In this document: one piece after another, positions 20,935 to 31,269 of the stretch | Layout of the letters: each line of letters opens with the position of its first letter | Position numbering within the stretch: position 1 is the stretch's first letter | Assembly (NCBI RefSeq): GCF_001468225.1 | Contig: NZ_LNRU01000002.1 | Coordinates: 517,225-581,224 of the forward strand | DNA: 64,000 nt | Origin: Sphingopyxis sp. H053 | GTDB taxonomy: Bacteria; Pseudomonadota; Alphaproteobacteria; Sphingomonadales; Sphingomonadaceae | Direction of reading: 5' to 3' | Position numbers and translations under genes: made by a program | The notes under the pieces: model-generated | The model's input: the letters and a program-made list of their open reading frames with translations, nothing else | Told to the model about the DNA's origin: nothing | The model's database searches: none

Positions 20935-20964
20935 GGAGATGGGCCCCTGCCTTCGCAGGGGCAC
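20935..20964. repeat. REP-like repeat A2, right arm flanking the GIY-YIG gene
   Basis: This is the exact reverse complement of the unit at 20563-20592. With it, it encloses the GIY-YIG gene in a 402-bp cassette (20563-20964). Confidence 0.9.
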
Positions 20965-20988
20965 GATGAAAGAGCGGCGCGATCTGAA

Positions 20989-21879
20989 TTACACGCGTTC
21001 TTTCAGCACTTCGGCGAGGGTCGAGCCGAGTTCCGACGGGCTCGCCGACACCTTGATGCCCGCGGCTTCCATCGCCGCGATTTTGCTTTCGGCGTCGCCC
21101 TTGCCGCCCGACACGATTGCACCGGCATGGCCCATGCGGCGGCCCGGAGGCGCGGTGCGGCCCGCGATGAAGCCGGCCATCGGCTTTTTGCGGCCGCGCT
21201 TGGCTTCGTCGATCAGGAACTGGGCAGCCTGTTCCTCGGCGTCGCCGCCGATTTCGCCGATCATGATGATCGACTTGGTCGCTTCGTCAGCGAGGAAGAG
21301 TTCGAGCACGTCGATGAAGTTGGTGCCGTTGACGGGATCGCCGCCGATGCCGACCGCGGTCGTCTGACCCAGCCCGACGTTGGTGGTCTGGAACACCGCT
21401 TCATAGGTCAGGGTGCCCGAGCGCGAGACGACGCCGACGCTGCCCTTCGAAAAGATGCTGCCGGGCATGATGCCGATCTTGCACTCGCCGGGGGTCAGCA
21501 CGCCGGGGCAGTTCGGGCCGATCAGGCGCGACTTCGAGCCCGACAGCGCGCGCTTCACCTTCACCATGTCGAGCACCGGAATGCCTTCAGTGATGCAGAC
21601 GATCAGCTCCATCTCGGCATCGATCGCCTCGAGGATCGAGTCGGCGGCGAACGGCGGCGGCACGTAGATGCAGCTCGCGGTCGCGCCGGTTGCGGCCTTG
21701 GCTTCTTCAACGGTGTTGAAGTTCGGCAGGCCGATGTGCGTCGTGCCGCCCTTGCCCGGCGTCACGCCGCCGACCATCTGCGTGCCATAGGCGAGCGCCT
21801 GTTCGGTGTGGAAGGTGCCGGTAGCACCGGTCATCCCTTGCGTGATGACCTTGGTATTCTTGTCGATGAGAATGCTCAT
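20989..21879 (-). CDS. sucD: Succinyl-CoA ligase, alpha subunit
   Basis: A 296-residue alpha subunit of succinyl-CoA synthetase. The CoA-binding Rossmann start is [17 protein letters not shown]; the catalytic phosphohistidine is in [18 protein letters not shown]. The ATG at 21879 (MSILIDKN) is the true start; the open frame further upstream runs through a REP-like repeat. The beta subunit gene sucC, usually directly upstream, is absent: the next gene on this strand is mdh. Confidence 0.96.
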   Translation of the reverse strand: MSILIDKNTKVITQGMTGATGTFHTEQALAYGTQMVGGVTPGKGGTTHIGLPNFNTVEEAKAATGATASCIYVPPPFAADSILEAIDAEMELIVCITEGIPVLDMVKVKRALSGSKSRLIGPNCPGVLTPGECKIGIMPGSIFSKGSVGVVSRSGTLTYEAVFQTTNVGLGQTTAVGIGGDPVNGTNFIDVLELFLADEATKSIIMIGEIGGDAEEQAAQFLIDEAKRGRKKPMAGFIAGRTAPPGRRMGHAGAIVSGGKGDAESKIAAMEAAGIKVSASPSELGSTLAEVLKERV

Positions 21880-21898
21880 GAATTTCGTTCCGTTTCTC

Positions 21899-21997
21899 GT
21901 GCCCCTGCGAAGGCAGGGGCCCATCTCCAATTGTATCGGCCACCCACCGCCCGATCTTTCGAGCGCAGGTGATGGGCCCCTGCCTTCGCAGGGGCAC
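21899..21997. repeat. Inverted pair of REP-like A units between sucD and mdh
   Basis: Arms 21899-21928 and 21968-21997 are the same 30-bp unit as at 20563, in inverted orientation and separated by 39 bases. The right arm differs from a perfect copy at one position (GGTGAT for GGAGAT). It occupies the intergenic gap where sucC would be expected and could form a hairpin in the mdh-sucD transcript. Confidence 0.88.
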
Positions 21998-22002
21998 GGA
22001 TA

Positions 22003-23028
<1,026 letters not shown>

Positions 23029-23120
23029 CTAAAGCTCCGCTCCGGTCCCAAGACTGGCGACGCCCCTACGCCGATTCCCTTAACGAAACAACCGCGAAAA
23101 GGACGAAAAACAGGCTTTCT

Positions 23121-23137
23121 TTGCTAATAGTTCGCAA
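23121..23137. promoter_or_regulatory. Fur-box-like palindrome in the mdh/deacetylase gap
   Basis: TTGCTAATAGTTCGCAA is a near-perfect palindrome (7-bp arms, one mismatch, 3-bp centre) that resembles alphaproteobacterial Fur sites (TTGC-AAT-rich, GCAA ends). It lies 155 bases upstream of mdh and about 150 bases upstream of the divergent deacetylase. A TATAAG sequence starts 4 bases after it on the plus strand and TATAGT 2 bases beyond on the minus strand. The rest of this gap of about 320 bases shows nothing else I can name. Confidence 0.4.
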
Positions 23138-23286
23138 TAACTATAAGTCGCCTTGCGCGACGCTCTCCAGATGGGAATAGGCGCGGGATGTGACAAGCGC
23201 GAAGCGGCCGCACGCCCCGTCGTCGCGGCGATCGCGTAGGAATCGGTTAACCCTCCCTTATCGCTGCCATGCTACGCGCGGGAACA

Positions 23287-24330
23287 ATGACCCGGGCAAT
23301 CATCAGCTTCGACACCGAATTGTCGGCCGGCCTTTACCAGCGCGGCGCCGATGCGCGCGCCAATTTCGAAAGCTCGATCCTCGGCCGCTGCCGCGATGGC
23401 GATTTCGGCATCCACTTCCAGATGGACATGCTCGAGCGCCACGGGCTGACCGGCGTGTTCTTCATCGATCCGATGCCCGCGCTCGTTTACGGCCCCGAAG
23501 TGGTCGACGCGATCGTCCAGCCGGTGGTCGCACGCGGGCACGAGGTGCAGGTCCATATCCACACCGAATGGCTGGCCTTCGCGCGCTTCAACCCGGTCGG
23601 CCGCCTGACCGGACGCAACATCGGCGATTTTCCGCTCTCGGCGCAGAAGAAGCTGATCGCGCTCGCGCGCGACATCCTCGTCGGGGCAGGCGCGCCGAAA
23701 CCGACCGCGTTCCGTGCCGGAAATTTCGGCGCCAACGACGACACGCTGCGCGCGCTCGCTGCCCTGGGCTTCCGCTTCGACAGCAGTTTCAACGGCGCGT
23801 ACCAGGGTCATGGCTGCGACATCTCGCTCGACCCCGGCAATCTCGGCATGCGCATCCATCATGGCGTGTGCGAAGTGCCGGTCAGCGGGCTGATGGACCG
23901 CGCCAGCCGTTTCCGCCCCGCGCAGCTTTGCGCGATGTCCGACGAGGAAATGCGCGACGCGCTCGATCACAGCGCGGCGAGCGGCGCGATCCAGTTTTCG
24001 GCGTTCAGCCACAGCTTCGAACTGCTGAGCCGCGACCGCGAAGTCCCGAACGGCTTGGCGATTTCGCGGATGGAGGCGCTATGCCGCGCGGTCGCGGACG
24101 ACACCCGCGTGACCAGCGGCGGCTTCGCGACGCTGCCCGGACCGCCCGAGCGCCCGGCGCGGATCGCAGTCGCCGCGCCCAAGCCGCTGCGGACGCTGCG
24201 CCGCACGATCGAGCAGGCGTACGGCCATCTGGCGCATGAGGTGCGTTATGTGCGCGACCTCATTTCCGTGACGGTCAATTCGTCACGATGGGGAAAGATT
24301 GCCAGCGGCCTGGTCCTCGCGATCGCCTAG
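23287..24330 (+). CDS. Polysaccharide deacetylase family protein (WalW-like)
   Basis: A 347-residue NodB-fold protein. The first metal-binding motif is IISFDTELSAG and the later histidine-rich strand is VQVHIHTEWL, followed by the FRAGNFGAND strand and FDSSFNGA. This is the WalW-like subgroup often linked to surface-polysaccharide loci. The C-terminus after about residue 290 is basic and not homologous to NodB. Starts at 23269 and 23287 are both possible; I prefer 23287, where the catalytic fold begins. Confidence 0.8.
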   Translation: MTRAIISFDTELSAGLYQRGADARANFESSILGRCRDGDFGIHFQMDMLERHGLTGVFFIDPMPALVYGPEVVDAIVQPVVARGHEVQVHIHTEWLAFARFNPVGRLTGRNIGDFPLSAQKKLIALARDILVGAGAPKPTAFRAGNFGANDDTLRALAALGFRFDSSFNGAYQGHGCDISLDPGNLGMRIHHGVCEVPVSGLMDRASRFRPAQLCAMSDEEMRDALDHSAASGAIQFSAFSHSFELLSRDREVPNGLAISRMEALCRAVADDTRVTSGGFATLPGPPERPARIAVAAPKPLRTLRRTIEQAYGHLAHEVRYVRDLISVTVNSSRWGKIASGLVLAIA

Positions 24331-25454
24331 GCGATCGCGCCTTCGGCAGACCCGTGGCCTAGCGCGAGATAGTCATCCGACTGCATTTCGGCGAGGCGGC
24401 TCGCCGTGCGCTCGAATTCGAACGCGCCGTCGCCTGCGATGTAAAGCTGATCGGGCATCGCCGCCGCGCTCGCCAGCAGCTTGACCTTATATTCGTAGAG
24501 CGCGTCGATCAGCGTCACGAAGCGCGCCGCCTCGTTGCGGTTCTCCGGCCCCATGCGCGGGATGCCGACGATGATGACGCTGTGGAAATGCCGCGCGACC
24601 GCGAGGTAATCGGCGGCCCCGCGCGCCTCGCCGCACAAGCGCTTGAACGAAAAGACCGCGACGCCCTTCAGCGCCTTCGGCACGTGCAGCATCCGCCCGC
24701 CGCCGACATCGAGCTCGAGCGTCGGGACATGCGCGCGGTCCTCGGGCGGATAGTCGGTGAGGCGGAAGAAAGCCGCCGACAGCGCCGCACTCGCGGCATC
24801 GTCGGCGGGAACGAACCAGCGCGCACCGTCGCCCAGCCGGTCGCGGCGATAATCGGTCGGGCCGTTGAGGCTCATCACGTCGAGCCGTTCCTCGACGAGC
24901 GCGATGAAGGGCAGGAAATGCTCGCGGTTGAGTCCGTCCTTGTAGAGGTCCTTCGGCGGCCGGTTCGATGTCGCGACCATCGTCACTCCGCGGTCGATCA
25001 GCGCGGTGAACAGGCGCGAGAGGATCATCGCGTCGGCACTGTTGTTCACGACCATCTCGTCGAACGCGAGGCAGCGCGTATTTTCGGCGAGTGCATCGGC
25101 GACGAGCGGGATCGGATCGCCGCTCTCGCTCTTGCGCACCTCGCGCATCCGCGCATGGACGTCGAGCATGAAGGCATGAAAATGCACGCGCCGCTTCCGC
25201 TGGATGGCGAGATGGTCGTAGAAAAGATCCATCAACATCGACTTGCCGCGCCCGACCGCGCCCCACAGATAGACACCCCGCAGCGCCTCGGGCTTGCGGC
25301 CCGCGAGGCGCCAGAGCAGGCTGCCGCGCTTGGGAACGGCTTCGAGCTCGGCTTGCAATCGGTTCAGCCGCTCGGCGGCGGCGCGCTGTTCGGGGTCGGG
25401 GCGCAGCTCCCCCGCCGCGACAAGCGCGTCATAGGCCGCAAGAACGGTGGTCAC
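24327..25454 (-). CDS. zapE: Cell division protein ZapE (AFG1-like ATPase)
   Basis: A 375-residue AFG1/ZapE P-loop ATPase, which in Escherichia coli binds FtsZ at constriction. Walker A is GAVGRGKSMLMD and Walker B is LAFDEMVVNN; the family-typical HFHAFMLDVH and TSNRPPKDLYKDG follow. The start is a GTG at 25454 that overlaps the stop of the thioesterase gene by four bases (GTGA), so translation is coupled. The 3' end overlaps the deacetylase stop by 4 bases, tail to tail. Confidence 0.95.
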   Translation of the reverse strand: MTTVLAAYDALVAAGELRPDPEQRAAAERLNRLQAELEAVPKRGSLLWRLAGRKPEALRGVYLWGAVGRGKSMLMDLFYDHLAIQRKRRVHFHAFMLDVHARMREVRKSESGDPIPLVADALAENTRCLAFDEMVVNNSADAMILSRLFTALIDRGVTMVATSNRPPKDLYKDGLNREHFLPFIALVEERLDVMSLNGPTDYRRDRLGDGARWFVPADDAASAALSAAFFRLTDYPPEDRAHVPTLELDVGGGRMLHVPKALKGVAVFSFKRLCGEARGAADYLAVARHFHSVIIVGIPRMGPENRNEAARFVTLIDALYEYKVKLLASAAAMPDQLYIAGDGAFEFERTASRLAEMQSDDYLALGHGSAEGAIA

Positions 25455-25942
25455 TTGGCGCTCGCCTTGCGGATCGTCCCGGCGAAGGTCAGTACGATAT
25501 GGCTGTCGCCCTCGCCCTGCACGACAAGGCCGCGCAGGAAGATCAGCCGGCCGGTTTCGCGGACCAGCTCGACCACGGCGTCGAGCGGTTCGCCCACCCG
25601 CCCCGCGCCGACAAATTGCGTCGACAGGTCGAGCGTCACCGAATGGCCCGCGTTGAGCGAACCGAACTGGTGCGACGCCGCGAACAGCGCAATGTCGACG
25701 AGCGCGAGCGTCACCGCGCCATGGACGTTATCGCCAAGGTTGCTGTGCTTGCGTTCGGGGATCATGCGCACCCGTGCGCACGGACGGCCATCGGACGTCG
25801 GCGGTTCGACGCGCACCGTCAGCGGTTCGATGAAGCTGTTGAAGCGCGTCGGGTCCTTGAGGTCCCAGCTCAGCCAGCCGCCGTCCAGTTCCTCGGCGCT
25901 GAAATGGTCGCCGCGCTTCGGTTCCTCGATCCCGTCGTTCAC
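25451..25942 (-). CDS. PaaI-type acyl-CoA thioesterase (hotdog fold)
   Basis: A 163-residue hotdog-fold thioesterase. The catalytic stretch is [20 protein letters not shown] (HG...D) and the second half has [17 protein letters not shown], as in PaaI/YdiI-like enzymes. It starts with GTG at 25942, overlapping the sdhB stop by four bases, and its end overlaps zapE's start. The order sdhB, thioesterase, zapE is one coupled transcript. Substrate unknown. Confidence 0.88.
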   Translation of the reverse strand: MNDGIEEPKRGDHFSAEELDGGWLSWDLKDPTRFNSFIEPLTVRVEPPTSDGRPCARVRMIPERKHSNLGDNVHGAVTLALVDIALFAASHQFGSLNAGHSVTLDLSTQFVGAGRVGEPLDAVVELVRETGRLIFLRGLVVQGEGDSHIVLTFAGTIRKASAK

Positions 25943-26721
25943 ACCTGCCGCTCGGCCTCGAGCTTCTTGATCTCGGCGATCGCACGCGCGGGGCTCAGCC
26001 CCTTGGGGCAGGCATTGGCGCAGTTCATGATCGTGTGGCAGCGATAAAGGCGGAACGGATCTTCGAGCTCGTCGAGCCGTTCGCCGGTCATCTCGTCACG
26101 GCTGTCGGCGAGCCAGCGATACGCCTGGAGCAAGATCGCGGGGCCAAGGAACTTGTCGCTGTTCCACCAATAGCTCGGGCAGCTCGTCGAGCAGCAGGCG
26201 CACAGGATGCACTCGTAAAGCCCGTCGAGCTTTTCGCGTTCGGCGGGCGACTGCAGCCGTTCCTTGCCGCTCGGCGTCGTCGTCTTGGTCTTGAGCCACG
26301 GCTCGATCGACGCATATTGCGCATAAAAATGGGTGAAGTCGGGAACGAGATCCTTGATCACGTCCATCGCCGGCAGCGGGGTGATCGTGATGTCGCCCTT
26401 CAGATCCTCGATCGCGGTCGTGCAGGCGAGGCCGTTCTTGCCGTTCATGTTCATCGAACAGCTGCCGCAAATGCCCTCACGGCACGAACGGCGGAAGGTC
26501 AGCGACGAATCCTGCTCGCTCTTCATCTTGATGAGCGCGTCGAGCACCATCGGACCGCATTTTTCGGTGTCGATCTCGAACGTGTCGAAACGCGGGTTCT
26601 GGCCGCTATCGGGGTCGTAGCGATAGACTTTGAATTTCTTCACCGCCGCGGCGCCTTCGGCCTTGTGGACCTTGCCCGTCTTTTGCGGGCGGCTGTTCTT
26701 GGGCAGGACAAATTGGGCCAT
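25939..26721 (-). CDS. sdhB: Succinate dehydrogenase iron-sulfur subunit
   Basis: The 260-residue iron-sulfur subunit of complex II. The [2Fe-2S] cysteines are in [21 protein letters not shown], and the [4Fe-4S] and [3Fe-4S] clusters are in [12 protein letters not shown] and [14 protein letters not shown]. The start ATG at 26721 (MAQFVLPK) is the family start; the open region upstream is non-coding. No sdhC, sdhD or sdhA is adjacent: the gene upstream is divergent. sdhB must be assembled with subunits encoded elsewhere. Confidence 0.96.
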   Translation of the reverse strand: MAQFVLPKNSRPQKTGKVHKAEGAAAVKKFKVYRYDPDSGQNPRFDTFEIDTEKCGPMVLDALIKMKSEQDSSLTFRRSCREGICGSCSMNMNGKNGLACTTAIEDLKGDITITPLPAMDVIKDLVPDFTHFYAQYASIEPWLKTKTTTPSGKERLQSPAEREKLDGLYECILCACCSTSCPSYWWNSDKFLGPAILLQAYRWLADSRDEMTGERLDELEDPFRLYRCHTIMNCANACPKGLSPARAIAEIKKLEAERQV

Positions 26722-26849
26722 ATCGCGGGGTTCCCTATGCAATTGCGCGCTGCCTAGACCCGATTGAAAGAGTCGACAAGGGGGTGAAGCGGGATGCGCG
26801 CACGAAAGCCGCTGGCGGCACGGCGGACGAGCCGCTAGGTGCGGCAAGG

Positions 26850-28394
26850 ATGAGCGAAGACGTCGCCAAACCCGCCGTAACCAGCCGCAGCGTCGCGCGC
26901 GGGCTTGGCACGACCGTGCTGGCGCGCCTCGGCGCAGTGGTCGAGATCGTCGCGCAGCCGCTTTACGTCCTGATGTTCGGCCTCGCCGGCTATGGTCTCT
27001 ATGCCGTGCTCTGGGCCGCGGTGAACCTGCTCGAAAATATCTTCGACCTCGGCATGACCAGCGCGATGCAGCGCACCGTCCCGCAATCGGCGGGCAATGC
27101 CGAGGCGGCGGCGGCGCTGCGCACCGCGATGATTTTCGGCGTCGGGCCGTGCATCATCGTCGCAGCCATCATTTCGGTCTTTGCCGCCGATCTCGGTCCG
27201 TTGCTCAATGTTGCCGCGAAGGACCGCGAACTCGTTACGCCCGCGATCCGCATCTTCGTCTGGGCGCTGCCGCTGTGGGCCTTTGTCGAGATCGCGACGT
27301 CGGCGCTGCGCGCGCGGATGGTGTTCGGGGCCGAAATCCGGCTGCGGATCGTCTGGGAACAGATGCTGCGGCTGGTCTTTGCGGGGCTGTTTTTCGCGGT
27401 CGGATTTGGCCTAAAAGGGTTGTTCATCGCGCACCTCTGTTCGCTCGCGATCACCGCGGCGCTCAGCGTGCGGCTGCTCGCGCGACACTATAGCTTCGCC
27501 GACCTTTGGCGTGGGCCGTGGGTTACCGAAACGACGCGCAACACTTTCTGGGCGGGGCTTTCGATCCTGCCGTCGAACATCATCGCCCGGCTGTTCGGCG
27601 ATGCGCCCGCACTCATCCTCAACATGCTGCTCCCCGGCGCAGCGGGCGCGGCGGCGGCGGGCCTGTTCACGATCGCGCGAAAATTGTCGAGCGTCGTCCA
27701 GCTTGTGCGCATCGCGTTTACGTACGTAATGGCGCCGCTCGCCGCGAGCGCCGAGCGCGAGGACCGGCGGCAGGTCGCCGACATCTATGCCTATGCGACG
27801 CGGCTGATCTCGGCGATTGCGCTGCCGCTCGCCGCGGTGCTCGCCGCGGGCAGCGCGTCACTGCTCGGGCTGTTCGGCCATCAGGCGCAGGCGGCACAAG
27901 CCGCACTTGTCATCCTGCTGTTCGCGCGCGCCGCCGAAGCGGTGCTCGGTATTTCGGCGCCGGTGCTTCAAGTCGTCGCCGCTTTCCGCCAACAGCTTAC
28001 CGCCAGCATCTTCGGGGTTGCCCTCGCGGTGGGTGCCGGATGGCTGATCGTGGGGCACCTCGATCCGCTGACCGGCGTAACGCTCGCGACCGCGATCGGC
28101 CTTGTCTCGATGGCCGCCATCCCGACGCTCCAGCTCGCGATCGTCGAAAAGCTTCATCCCTTCGACGCCCAATTTCTGCCGGTAGCGTTGCGCGGGATCG
28201 CGATCACAGTGGTGGCAGGCGTGGCGGCGGTGCTCGCCGACCTTTTGCCCGACCCGATCTCGCTGCCGCTGCTCGCGCTCATCGCCGTCGCCGCTATCTG
28301 GCTTGCGCTGCGCTTCGCCCTGCCGCTCGCCGACCGCGCCTCGCTCGGCAAGACGGCGCGTAAATTACGCCTGATCGGACCCACCGAGCGATGA
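26850..28394 (+). CDS. Polysaccharide/lipid flippase (MATE/Wzx superfamily)
   Basis: A 514-residue integral membrane protein with about 12-14 hydrophobic segments, starting with the family-typical [17 protein letters not shown] and the loop [16 protein letters not shown]. It belongs to the multidrug/oligosaccharidyl-lipid/polysaccharide flippase superfamily and probably moves a lipid-linked product across the inner membrane. The ATG at 26850 has AGGTG at 8 bases upstream; a GTG at 26784 is possible. Its end overlaps the HAD-IB gene by four bases, and it heads a tightly packed run of CDP-alcohol-related genes. Confidence 0.85.
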   Translation: MSEDVAKPAVTSRSVARGLGTTVLARLGAVVEIVAQPLYVLMFGLAGYGLYAVLWAAVNLLENIFDLGMTSAMQRTVPQSAGNAEAAAALRTAMIFGVGPCIIVAAIISVFAADLGPLLNVAAKDRELVTPAIRIFVWALPLWAFVEIATSALRARMVFGAEIRLRIVWEQMLRLVFAGLFFAVGFGLKGLFIAHLCSLAITAALSVRLLARHYSFADLWRGPWVTETTRNTFWAGLSILPSNIIARLFGDAPALILNMLLPGAAGAAAAGLFTIARKLSSVVQLVRIAFTYVMAPLAASAEREDRRQVADIYAYATRLISAIALPLAAVLAAGSASLLGLFGHQAQAAQAALVILLFARAAEAVLGISAPVLQVVAAFRQQLTASIFGVALAVGAGWLIVGHLDPLTGVTLATAIGLVSMAAIPTLQLAIVEKLHPFDAQFLPVALRGIAITVVAGVAAVLADLLPDPISLPLLALIAVAAIWLALRFALPLADRASLGKTARKLRLIGPTER

Positions 28395-29086
28395 GCGAGG
28401 AGCTGCCCATCCGCGTCGCGATCTACGACCTCGACCGCACCGTGCTGCGCAGACCGACCTTCACGCTGTTCCTGCTGTGGGCGGCGTGGCGCGAGGCGCG
28501 GTGGCGTGTGCTGTTGCTTCCGGCGCTCGCAGCGCTGATGATCGGCTATGCGCTGCGCCTCTATGGCCGCGACCGGTTCAAGCCCGCCGCGATTCGCCTG
28601 ATGCTCGGCGCCAGCATCGCCCCCGCCCGCGCCGATAAGCTCGCCGCCGATTTCGCGGCGTGGCGCGTATCGCGCGACGTGCCGCCCGGCGCGCAGGCGT
28701 GCATCGCGCGCGACCGCGCCGAGGGATACCGCCTGCTGATGGCGACAGCGGCGCCCGAATTCTACGCCGGCGCGATCGCCGAAGCCCTGGGTTTCGACGC
28801 GATCGTCGCGACCCGACACCGGCGCGCCGCCGATGGCAGCTGGCTCCCGCTGCTCGACGGCGGAAATTGCTATGGCGCCGAAAAAGCGCGCCGGGTGACC
28901 GAGTGGCTTGACGCGAACGCAGCCGACGGCGCGGTGCATATCCGCGCTTATTCCGACCACCCGAGCGACGCACCGACCTTTGCGCTGGCGCATGAATCCT
29001 GGCTGATCGGACGCAGCCGCAAGCTGGTCCGTCTTGCCGCACAGCAGGGCTGGCAGACGCTGGATTTCGAGATCGGGCCCGGTTGA
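28391..29086 (+). CDS. HAD-IB family phosphatase
   Basis: A 231-residue HAD-superfamily phosphatase. Motif I is AIYDLDRTVLR (D-x-D-x-T), motif II is LLMATAAP, and the C-terminal motif is YSDHPSDAPTFALA with the conserved Asp pair. The cap between motifs I and II is a helical hydrophobic insert (about residues 26-60) that may sit at the membrane. Phosphoserine-phosphatase-like members remove phosphate from glycerol- or lipid-derived esters. It is coupled to the flippase (ATGA overlap) and abuts the transferase gene directly. Confidence 0.88.
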   Translation: MSEELPIRVAIYDLDRTVLRRPTFTLFLLWAAWREARWRVLLLPALAALMIGYALRLYGRDRFKPAAIRLMLGASIAPARADKLAADFAAWRVSRDVPPGAQACIARDRAEGYRLLMATAAPEFYAGAIAEALGFDAIVATRHRRAADGSWLPLLDGGNCYGAEKARRVTEWLDANAADGAVHIRAYSDHPSDAPTFALAHESWLIGRSRKLVRLAAQQGWQTLDFEIGPG

Positions 29087-30208
29087 ATGCGCCCGGCCCC
29101 CTTCGCCAGTTCCTCGCAACCGGAGCACAGCTTGCCGACCCCTATCGCCTTCCTTGCCCTTGCCGAAGCACAACAGCTTTATCATTGGCTGCCGGCGGCG
29201 CTCGAACTCGCGAAGCGCGACGATGTAAGGGTTTCGATCTTGTCGCCGTCACGCCAGATTCTCGATCTCATACTCAGCTACGATCCCGATGGCCTGTTCG
29301 AACCAGTGCTACTGCGCCGCCCGCCCTTTGGTCCCGATACGCTGTTCCGCCAGCCCTCGCGGCTCGCGACCTTGCTGCTCAACTATCCAGCGATCCGGCG
29401 CTTTCCCCTGCTAGTCACGACCGAGATTTCGAGCGCGTGGCTAAAACGCATTCCCGGCTTTTCATCACGCATCGTCGTAATCAAGCATGGCGCGGGCGAC
29501 CGCGCGGGCGGTTATCGGGGGCGGCATGCGCTGATCGACCTGACCCTCGTCGCGGGCGAAAAGGACCGGCGGCGCATGATCGAACACAAGCTGTCCGAAC
29601 CCGGCAATGTCGTCGTGGGCGGCTATGCCAAGTTCGAAATATGCGCGGAGCGGCAACGCTATTTCGATAATGACCGGCCGACCCTGTTCTACAATCCACA
29701 TTTCGACGCGAAGCTGTCCTCGTGGCCGGCGCACGGCCCCGAAGTGCTCGCCGCGCTCGAGGCGCTCGAGGGGTGGAACGTCATCATCGCGCCGCATACG
29801 AAACTGGCGCAGCGCGTGTCCCCGATCACGACCACCGCGCCGCATATCCGGGTCGATATGGGCAGCCACCATTCGATCGACATGAGCTATACGATGAGCT
29901 CCGACGTCTATCTGGGCGACGTGTCGAGCCAGGTTTACGAGTTCCTCCTCCGCCCACGTCCGTGCATTTTCCTCAACCTCGACCGGTTGGCGTGGCGCGA
30001 CGATCCGGCGTTCGCGCACTGGCATCTGGGTCAGGTCATCGAAGATATCGCCGAACTCCCCGCCGCGCTGGACCGGGCTGCGGACTTGCAACCAACCTTT
30101 GTTGATGCTCAGGAAGCCGCCATGCACGATTCCATCGACCAGTTTCCGACCCCCGCCTCGATACGGCAGGCCGACATCATCCTCGATTTCGCAAGGACGC
30201 CGCGATGA
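29087..30208 (+). CDS. CDP-glycerol glycerophosphotransferase-like protein
   Basis: A 373-residue protein resembling the TagB/TagF polymerising transferases. The N-terminal half is a Rossmann-like domain (PIAFLALAEAQQLYHWL). The C-terminal half has the family motifs VVIKHGAGD, VGGYAKFEI, FYNPHFDAKLSSW, VIIAPHTKLAQR and SSDVYLGDVSSQVYEFL, where the last (D-x-S-S) matches the donor-binding region. It would move a glycerophosphate-like unit from a CDP-activated donor. Its ATG directly follows the HAD stop and its end overlaps the CDP-alcohol gene. The exact donor and acceptor are unknown. Confidence 0.78.
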   Translation: MRPAPFASSSQPEHSLPTPIAFLALAEAQQLYHWLPAALELAKRDDVRVSILSPSRQILDLILSYDPDGLFEPVLLRRPPFGPDTLFRQPSRLATLLLNYPAIRRFPLLVTTEISSAWLKRIPGFSSRIVVIKHGAGDRAGGYRGRHALIDLTLVAGEKDRRRMIEHKLSEPGNVVVGGYAKFEICAERQRYFDNDRPTLFYNPHFDAKLSSWPAHGPEVLAALEALEGWNVIIAPHTKLAQRVSPITTTAPHIRVDMGSHHSIDMSYTMSSDVYLGDVSSQVYEFLLRPRPCIFLNLDRLAWRDDPAFAHWHLGQVIEDIAELPAALDRAADLQPTFVDAQEAAMHDSIDQFPTPASIRQADIILDFARTPR

Positions 30209-31269
30209 GCGCGCCGATCCGCCTGCTCGGCGAAAACAGCACCCCGATCTGGGGCATGACCAACGCCGAGCGCTGCCGCCGGATGGCGGAAAAGGACGGC
30301 AAGCCGCTGGCGCCGGGCCACGAGCTGGTCTTCAACCTCGCCTATGTCTTCGACCCAATGCTGCTGCGTTGGGTGATCGAACAACCGGGTACGGTTTTCG
30401 CCTGGGGTGGCGCTCCCGTGATCGGGCAGATTCCCGTGGGCAGCGACCCGACGGCGGCCACGGTCATCGACCTGTCGGACGGGCGCAAGCTCTATAATCG
30501 CCAGCTTCGCAAGCTCGAGCAGCCGTTCGTCAGGGAGTTGACCCCCGGCACGCGCCGCGAGATCGAGCGCAAAAGCTATTTCGGCGCGTACAAGGGCGTC
30601 ACCGACGCGCTGACCAAATATCTGTGGCCCGAGCTCGCATTGTGGCTGACGCGCGGCGCCGCGAGCATCGGCATGACCCCGAACATGGTCACCGCGATCG
30701 GCGCCGCGCTCTGCGTCTATGCGACCTATTTGTTCGCCTACGGCCACTACTGGCAAGGCATGCTCGCGGGTTTCATCTTCATGGTGCTCGACACCGTCGA
30801 CGGCAAGCTTGCACGCTGCACGATCACATCGTCAAAATGGGGCAATGTCGCCGACCATGGCGTCGACCTGATCCACCCGCCCTTCTGGTGGTATTTCTGG
30901 GGCGTCGGGCTTGGGACATGGGGCCTTGCACTGTCGAACCAGACTTTCCTGCTGGTCATGGTCGCGGTCGTCGCGGGCTATGTGCTCCAGCGCGTGATCG
31001 AAGGGATGTTCATCAAGGACTTCGGCATGGACATCCATGTCTGGCAAAAGTTCGACAGCGATTTCCGCCTGATCACCGCGCGCCGCAATCCGAACTTCGC
31101 GATCCTCTTTTTCGCGACGCTCGCGGGGCGCCCCGACATCGGGCTGATCGTGCTCGCCTGGTGGACCGTCATATCGCTGGTCGTCCATGCGGTGCGGCTG
31201 GTGCAAGCCTATGCCGTCAAGCGTTCGGGCCGGCCGATCGTCAGCTGGATGGAAGAAGCACAGCCATGA
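30205..31269 (+). CDS. CDP-alcohol phosphatidyltransferase family protein with extra N-terminal domain
   Basis: A 354-residue membrane enzyme. The full CDP-alcohol motif is present from D196 to D219 (LDTVDGKLAR..., W-G-x-x-x-D-x-x-x-D): all four aspartates, the glycine pair and AR are intact. It has several transmembrane segments in the second half. About 135 residues precede the catalytic membrane domain, with no membrane segment and no motif I can name; the layout resembles enzymes that join inositol-phosphate or glycerol-phosphate to an activated alcohol. Translation is coupled to both neighbours by ATGA overlaps. Confidence 0.86.
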   Translation: MSAPIRLLGENSTPIWGMTNAERCRRMAEKDGKPLAPGHELVFNLAYVFDPMLLRWVIEQPGTVFAWGGAPVIGQIPVGSDPTAATVIDLSDGRKLYNRQLRKLEQPFVRELTPGTRREIERKSYFGAYKGVTDALTKYLWPELALWLTRGAASIGMTPNMVTAIGAALCVYATYLFAYGHYWQGMLAGFIFMVLDTVDGKLARCTITSSKWGNVADHGVDLIHPPFWWYFWGVGLGTWGLALSNQTFLLVMVAVVAGYVLQRVIEGMFIKDFGMDIHVWQKFDSDFRLITARRNPNFAILFFATLAGRPDIGLIVLAWWTVISLVVHAVRLVQAYAVKRSGRPIVSWMEEAQP

